Origin: an uncultured Clostridia bacterium
GTDB lineage: Bacteria; Bacillota; Clostridia; Oscillospirales; Acutalibacteraceae
Length of the DNA: 64,000 bases
Direction: 5' to 3'
NCBI GenBank assembly: GCA_944384855.1
Contig: CALWUY010000065.1
Span: forward strand, 23,267-87,266
Made by a program: the position numbers and the translations under genes. Below, piece after piece: positions 60,680-64,000 of this stretch. The notes under the pieces are model-generated. The model was not told the DNA's origin. It did not search any database and saw only the letters and a list, made by a program, of their open reading frames with translations. Position 1 is the first letter of the stretch; each line of letters begins with the position of its first letter.

Positions 60680-60879
60680 TACTTATCTTCAAAATATTTA
60701 TTTAACTTTTCAACAAGCGCGTCACAGTCTGTTCCGTGAACCGCACAGGCCTGCTCAATGCTTTCCCCTCTTGAAGCAGGACATCCCAGGCAGTGCATAC
60801 CTATTTCAAAAAAATATTCCGCACATCCCGTGTCAATATCCAGTACCTCTCCTATAAGCATGTCCTTAGTAATTTTCAT
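60679..60879 (-). CDS. DUF1858 small redox/disulfide-type protein
   Basis: A 66-residue protein of the DUF1858 type: KITKDMLIGEVLDIDTGCAE, then GMHCLGCPASRGESIEQACA. The HCLGCPAS motif holds a CxxC pair like a hybrid-cluster-associated domain. Its function is not established. It overlaps the trmK start by one base, and its ATG follows GAGAGGA. Confidence 0.9.
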   Translation of the reverse strand: MKITKDMLIGEVLDIDTGCAEYFFEIGMHCLGCPASRGESIEQACAVHGTDCDALVEKLNKYFEDK

Positions 60880-60969
60880 AATTGTCTTCCTCTCTGTCAG
60901 ATTATCTGTTTCAATAATGTAAAAATCCGCCGCTGACGCAGCAAGTAATATATTGCCTCAATTATATTT

Positions 60970-61941
60970 TTAAAATAATTTTGTGTCTGTATTCAAATCT
61001 TTTCGTCCGTGGTTAAAAAGCTTTCGGTTGTCCATTGACCAAATTCTCGATGAAAAATCATCGGTGCTTATTCCGGATACTGCTTCGCGCATCGCAAATA
61101 CACGTGAATCCATAAGATCCAATTCGCTTAAAATTTCTGCTTCTATAAACATCGGCCTTACCGCCGCTCCGAATTCAGGTTCCCCGTGATGAGACAGACA
61201 CATGTGTTCAAGCAGCATAGCCGTTTTATCGCTTATACCCAATTTTCTTACATATCTGTCTATGACCATTGCTCCCATCGCAACATGTCCTAACAAATTG
61301 CCTTCGTTTGAGTAACCCACTGCTATACCGGTATCTGCCACGTTGAATTCGTCAAGCTTTGCTATATCGTGAAGAATGGCTCCGGAAATCAGCAGTTCTT
61401 TGTCCACAAAAGGATACACTTCACATACCTTCTGCGCTAAACGCACTATTGACAAGGTATGAAAAAGCAGTCCTCCCCTAACCGCGTGATGCAATTTGAA
61501 GGCCGCAGGCCAGTAAAGAAGACACATTCTGTTATCCTTCAATACCTCCGAAACAATTGCTTTCAGCTCTTCATCAGCAAATCCCCCGACAATTTGAATA
61601 AGCTCGTTGTACATATCTTCTCCAGATACACCGGCCGTTTTTACAAAATCTTCCGGATTTACTTCATCCTCAGCGGTAACATGCCGGATTCTGTCAATTT
61701 TAAGCTGATCAGCTCCGTTGTACTGAGAAATTATACCACGAACCTTTACAAGTTCGTTTATATTATATTCCCCGTGAAGTTCCTTTGAATAACGCCACAG
61801 CTTTGCGTTTATCTCCCCGTCGGAATCTCCCAGCATCATATCAAGATATGTATCACCTTTAGATGAAGTTTTCCGGTCAATGCTTTTGATAATACAAAAA
61901 CCGTCTACCAGACCGTTATTATCGATAGGAGTAAATTTCAT
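60970..61941 (-). CDS. YhaM-like 3'-5' exoribonuclease (OB fold plus HD domain)
   Basis: A 323-residue protein with an N-terminal OB-fold nucleic-acid-binding region (about 15-90, DRKTSSKGDTYLDMMLGDSD) and an HD-type metal hydrolase domain from about 150, including LHHAVRGGLLFHTLSIV, SGAILHDIAKLDEF and LEHMCLSHHGEPEFGA. This is the architecture of YhaM/CBF1, a 3'-5' exoribonuclease and DNase of Gram-positives. It has a consensus promoter and is the first gene of the group running to the isomerase gene. Confidence 0.93.
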   Translation of the reverse strand: MKFTPIDNNGLVDGFCIIKSIDRKTSSKGDTYLDMMLGDSDGEINAKLWRYSKELHGEYNINELVKVRGIISQYNGADQLKIDRIRHVTAEDEVNPEDFVKTAGVSGEDMYNELIQIVGGFADEELKAIVSEVLKDNRMCLLYWPAAFKLHHAVRGGLLFHTLSIVRLAQKVCEVYPFVDKELLISGAILHDIAKLDEFNVADTGIAVGYSNEGNLLGHVAMGAMVIDRYVRKLGISDKTAMLLEHMCLSHHGEPEFGAAVRPMFIEAEILSELDLMDSRVFAMREAVSGISTDDFSSRIWSMDNRKLFNHGRKDLNTDTKLF

Positions 61942-61980
61942 AATACAAATTCTCCGAAAACATATAATATAATTTTTTTA

Positions 61981-62009
61981 ATTATACAATATTATACAAA
62001 TTAATTCAA
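61981..62009 (-). promoter_or_regulatory. Promoter of the YhaM-like gene group
   Basis: TTGAAT (62009-62004), 17 bases, TATAAT (61986-61981) on the minus strand. Confidence 0.85.
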
Positions 62010-62029
62010 GTTTTTTTATTTGGTAACTA

Positions 62030-62058
62030 TTGACTCAGACGACTGTTTTTTATAAAAT
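62030..62058 (+). promoter_or_regulatory. Promoter of thiN
   Basis: TTGACT (62030-62035), 17 bases, TAAAAT (62053-62058), divergent from the YhaM promoter. No thiamine-pyrophosphate riboswitch is present in the 29-base leader. Confidence 0.7.
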
Positions 62059-62086
62059 AAAATAAAAAAATAAAGAGGGAAATATT

Positions 62087-62725
62087 TTGAAAACCTGCTA
62101 CATATTCTCGGCCGGTGAGGGATTGCCGGAAAATTTCCGCAAATCTGCCGGAGATTTAGTCATAGCCGCCGACGCCGGATATAACCATCTCAAAAAGTTG
62201 GGTATAGCGCCCGACATAATTTTAGGGGATTTTGATTCCTTAAACTATATCCCGAATATATGCGAAATAATAAAGCATCCGAAAAGAAAAGACGATACAG
62301 ATACCGTTCTTGCCGTAAAAACCGGTTTTGAACGGGGATACTCAAGATTTATAATATACGGCGGATTGGGCGGAAGACTTGATCATACTTTAGCAAACAT
62401 ACAAACGCTTAACTTTATAGCAAAAAATTCCGGCACAGGATTTATTTGCGGCGGCGGGTTATGTATAACCTCAATAAAAAACAGAAAAATTAAATTTAAA
62501 GCCAAAGAAAGCGGCAATATTTCGGTATTCTCTGCCGGAAGCAAAGCGGTAGGCGTCGGCATAAAAGGATTGCTGTATGAATTGGAGGATGCCGAAATAA
62601 CCTGTGACTTTCCTCTTGGCGTAAGCAATGAATTTATAGGCAAAGAATCTGTTATAAGTGTATCGGTCGGTACACTTAATATAATTTTCGGCGGCACTCC
62701 GGACGATATAATAAATTTATCATAA
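62087..62725 (+). CDS. thiN: Thiamine pyrophosphokinase
   Basis: A 212-residue ThiN, which makes thiamine diphosphate from thiamine and ATP. Motifs are VIAADAGYNHLKKLGIAPD, ILGDFDSL, KDDTDTVLAVKTGFERGY, and GGLGGRLDHTLANIQ; the C-terminal beta-sandwich carries PLGVSNEFIG. Start is TTG with AGAGGGA upstream. Monocistronic with a strong terminator. Confidence 0.96.
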   Translation: MKTCYIFSAGEGLPENFRKSAGDLVIAADAGYNHLKKLGIAPDIILGDFDSLNYIPNICEIIKHPKRKDDTDTVLAVKTGFERGYSRFIIYGGLGGRLDHTLANIQTLNFIAKNSGTGFICGGGLCITSIKNRKIKFKAKESGNISVFSAGSKAVGVGIKGLLYELEDAEITCDFPLGVSNEFIGKESVISVSVGTLNIIFGGTPDDIINLS

Positions 62726-62742
62726 GAGAAAACATCATGTCT

Positions 62743-62777
62743 CAGCAGACTTCGTTATAAGAAGTCTGCTGTTTTTT
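62743..62777 (+). terminator. Terminator of thiN
   Basis: CAGCAGACTTC (62743-62753) pairs with GAAGTCTGCTG (62761-62771), then TTTTTT. Confidence 0.92.
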
Positions 62778-63189
62778 AAAGATTTATTAACCGTTTCCCT
62801 TGTTTTTCTGAAAGCGCTTTAAAATCTTTTGCATTGCCTGTGTGTCTTACATAAGTAATAACATAATCCGCCTTTTTAAGCATTATTTTATTTCTTTCAA
62901 TTATTCTGAATTTATACGGTACAGTATTTAATTCATCAAAGTATATTGTATCCGTATAATCGCTGTATTCATCTTTTTTAGGTATGTAGGCAAGTACGAC
63001 ATAATAGTTTATGTTGTATTTATTTTTTACCTCTTTTAAAATTTCTCTTACCATTCTGTCAAAGGCGCCGTTATTTCCTACATAAAACATATTCACATTT
63101 TTCTTTGCGATTAACTATATTATAATTTCCTTTAGTTTTTCCTTAACCTCTTTTGGCACATTTCTATGCCCAAAAAATGTACAATCCAT
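62776..63189 (-). pseudogene. SLOG/DUF1273-like protein gene interrupted by an amber codon
   Basis: From an ATG at 63189 with GGGAG upstream, the frame reads MDCTFFGHRNVPKEVKEK and on to codon 24, then TAG (63117-63115). It resumes in the same frame KKNVNMFYVGNNGAFDRMV and ends RLINL. FFGHR at the start, FYVGNNGAFD in the middle and KADYVITYVRHTG near the end fit one intact ~137-residue member of a Rossmann-like family common on Firmicutes phages and mobile DNA. The single stop means the gene is broken, unless suppressed or restarted at the internal ATG (63096), which would lose the FGHR motif. Confidence 0.75.
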
Positions 63190-63213
63190 CAAACCACTCC
63201 CATATATGCCCAA

Positions 63214-63253
63214 TATACGAGCATTTTATATGACCGTTATATCGAGCATAATA
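63214..63253. repeat. Two 25-bp-spaced direct repeats between divergent genes
   Basis: TATACGAGCATTTTATA (from 63214) and TATATCGAGCATAATAAA (from 63238) share CGAGCAT (63218-63224 and 63243-63249), one every 25 bases. They lie in the shared promoter region of the SLOG gene and the small HTH gene and are candidate binding sites for that HTH protein. Confidence 0.5.
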
Positions 63254-63284
63254 AAAATATGCAAGATATATTTGGAGGTATATT

Positions 63285-63488
63285 ATGATTGTCTATACAC
63301 CATTATGGGAGACCCTGAAGAAAAAAAGAATGTCAACTTATACCTTGCGCGTTAAAATGAATATCAGCGGCAGCACGGTTCAGCGATTGCGTAAAAATAT
63401 GTCAGTATCAACCAATACGTTAGATGACCTTTGTGAATTACTTGACTGTTCTGTTTCCGAAATAATTGAACATATACCCAATAAATAA
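63285..63488 (+). CDS. Small XRE/Cro-type HTH protein
   Basis: A 67-residue protein that is almost entirely an HTH domain of the Cro/C1 (HTH_26) type: TPLWETLKKKRMSTYTLRVK, the recognition helix near NISGSTVQRLRKN, then STNTLDDLCELLDCSVSEII. Such minimal regulators often accompany mobile elements. GGAGG precedes the ATG. It is divergent from the broken SLOG gene and 260 bases from the IS66 left end. Direct repeats in the shared promoter may be its operators. Confidence 0.88.
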   Translation: MIVYTPLWETLKKKRMSTYTLRVKMNISGSTVQRLRKNMSVSTNTLDDLCELLDCSVSEIIEHIPNK

Positions 63489-63748
63489 ACGGGCAAATTT
63501 TGCAAAATTCTTTAGTTTTATTTGTCTTACGGCAATTTTGACGGTAAATAAAACCAAAGCTTTCTTCTCTGTTTTGTGGGTTTGGTTAGCCGCCCGACAA
63601 TATTTTTGTATAAAAAATGCGACCGGTTTTTTCTGTGAACAGAAAAACCTCATAATTAAAGCCCGATGAATACCATCGGGCTTTAATATATCATCATAAG
63701 AATTACCTTTTATAATGCTTTTTACTTTTAGATTTAAGTATTTACAGT
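63489..63748. other. Non-coding stretch before the IS66 element
   Basis: No convincing gene. It holds a hairpin GGTTTTTTCTGT-GA-ACAGAAAAACC (about 63625-63649) and then a terminator, TTAAAGCCCGATG (63656-63668) with CATCGGGCTTTAA (63674-63686), which probably ends the HTH transcript on the plus strand. A 67-codon frame at 63466 has no ribosome site. Confidence 0.6.
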
Positions 63749-64000
63749 GTAACCGTCAAATAAGTGGGTATATAGACACCCGTGAGATAATGAAAGTAGC
63801 GGAACATAACAGAAAGTTCTGCAACATACCGAAAACACGGGAGGAAAAGAAAATGACATCAAATGAGCTGAAGCACAAAGCCAAATTACAGGAATGGGCG
63901 CTTACGGTACAAGAATGCCGAAGCTCCGGCAAGCCGGTTAAACAATGGTGTACAGAGAATAAAATTAAGGTGACAACATATTACCGCTGGGAACGGGAAA
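63749..64000 (+). mobile_element. Left end of an IS66-family insertion sequence
   Basis: GTAACCGTCAAATAAGTG at 63749 resembles IS66-family terminal inverted repeats, which begin GTAAnCGnC. The first gene inside encodes the TnpA accessory protein. The preceding 8 bases (63741-63748, TTTACAGT) would be one copy of the 8-bp target duplication. The rest of the element lies beyond the window. Confidence 0.8.
63853..64000 (+). CDS. tnpA: IS66 accessory protein TnpA (partial)
   Basis: The first 49 codons of the IS66 TnpA-like protein, beginning MTSNELKHKAKLQEWALTV and including VKQWCTENKIKVTTYYRWE, an HTH motif typical of the family. GGGAGG lies upstream. The gene runs off the right edge; tnpB and the transposase tnpC are expected next. 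TnpA is needed for transposition, although it is not the catalytic protein. Confidence 0.9.
   Translation, partial: MTSNELKHKAKLQEWALTVQECRSSGKPVKQWCTENKIKVTTYYRWERE

Noticed and set aside
62059-62087. Possible thiamine-pyrophosphate riboswitch before thiN
   Set aside because: The leader is too short and shows none of the conserved aptamer elements.
63115-63117. Amber codon as pyrrolysine or programmed recoding
   Set aside because: No pyrrolysine genes or recoding structure are visible; a plain nonsense mutation is simpler.
63466-63669. A 67-codon frame downstream of the small HTH gene
   Set aside because: It overlaps the HTH gene end, lacks a ribosome site, runs into a terminator stem and resembles nothing I know.

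Overview
The window is chromosomal DNA from a low-to-moderate GC member of the Firmicutes, most likely class Clostridia near the Ruminococcaceae/Oscillospiraceae. This rests on strong AGGAGG ribosome sites, frequent TTG and GTG starts, TTGACA-17-TATAAT promoters, a T-box leader, a pyrophosphate-energised membrane pump, GTP-type PEP carboxykinase, several ruminococcal-type protein families and an IS66 element. The taxon is an inference from gene content; no 16S gene is present. I saw no tRNA, CRISPR array or prophage.

Region by region. 1-3.8 kb: an ECF sigma/anti-sigma pair with its own ECF-type promoter, a membrane-tethered XRE regulator and small accessory genes (two GNATs, a DUF3592 protein, a P-loop kinase). 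3.8-6.3 kb: greA-lysS. 6.5-12.4 kb: a degenerate CPBP membrane protein, a GH29-like hydrolase, pckG and a class B penicillin-binding protein. 12.5-17 kb: a sugar ABC transporter (binding protein and two permeases, no ATPase) ending in malQ, followed by pyk and a flippase (17.1-20 kb). 20.1-22.5 kb: an HTH-phosphoglucosamine mutase fusion and nagB. 22.6-25.7 kb: a DUF3810 membrane protease, a GH28 glycosidase and a Dabb protein. 25.7-29.5 kb: RNase P RNA, a P-loop ATPase and T-box-controlled thrS. 29.6-32 kb: blaI-blaR1 and a decayed second copy of the BlaR1 C-terminal domain. 32-36.4 kb: ZIP transporter, rubredoxin, four-domain flavodiiron protein, dCMP deaminase and HAD phosphatase.

36.4-43.1 kb holds housekeeping genes: rpmB, then gpsA-plsY-der-(FakA-like fragment)-DUF512, then rpmF-DUF177 and an FkbM methyltransferase. 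43.4-46.2 kb: hppA and a small alarmone synthetase. 46.4-54 kb: a P-type cation ATPase under a yybP-ykoY manganese riboswitch, preceded by an operon of alpha/beta hydrolase, membrane-anchored MurF, Ddl-type ligase and a MntE-like cation diffusion facilitator. 54.1-57.4 kb: a capsule-type tyrosine phosphorelay cpsC-cpsD-cpsB followed by pgeF. 57.5-62 kb: YhaM-like nuclease, DUF1858, trmK, rqcH and a sugar-phosphate isomerase-like gene. 62-64 kb: thiN, a SLOG-family gene broken by an amber codon, a small HTH gene and the left end of an IS66 element.

Functional themes are use of alpha-glucan and plant/host glycans feeding glycolysis (malQ, pyk, pckG, GH28, GH29-like), amino-sugar partitioning between cell wall and catabolism (HTH-GlmM against NagB), peptidoglycan synthesis and beta-lactam-type sensing, manganese efflux, and oxygen/NO detoxification in an anaerobe. 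The most unusual items are the HTH-GlmM fusion next to nagB, the manganese efflux pair joined to a murF-ddl operon, the LysRS with an added tRNA-binding domain, the orphan FakA-like domain protein and the decayed BlaR1 sensor repeat. Nothing here is clearly a new defence or mobile system.
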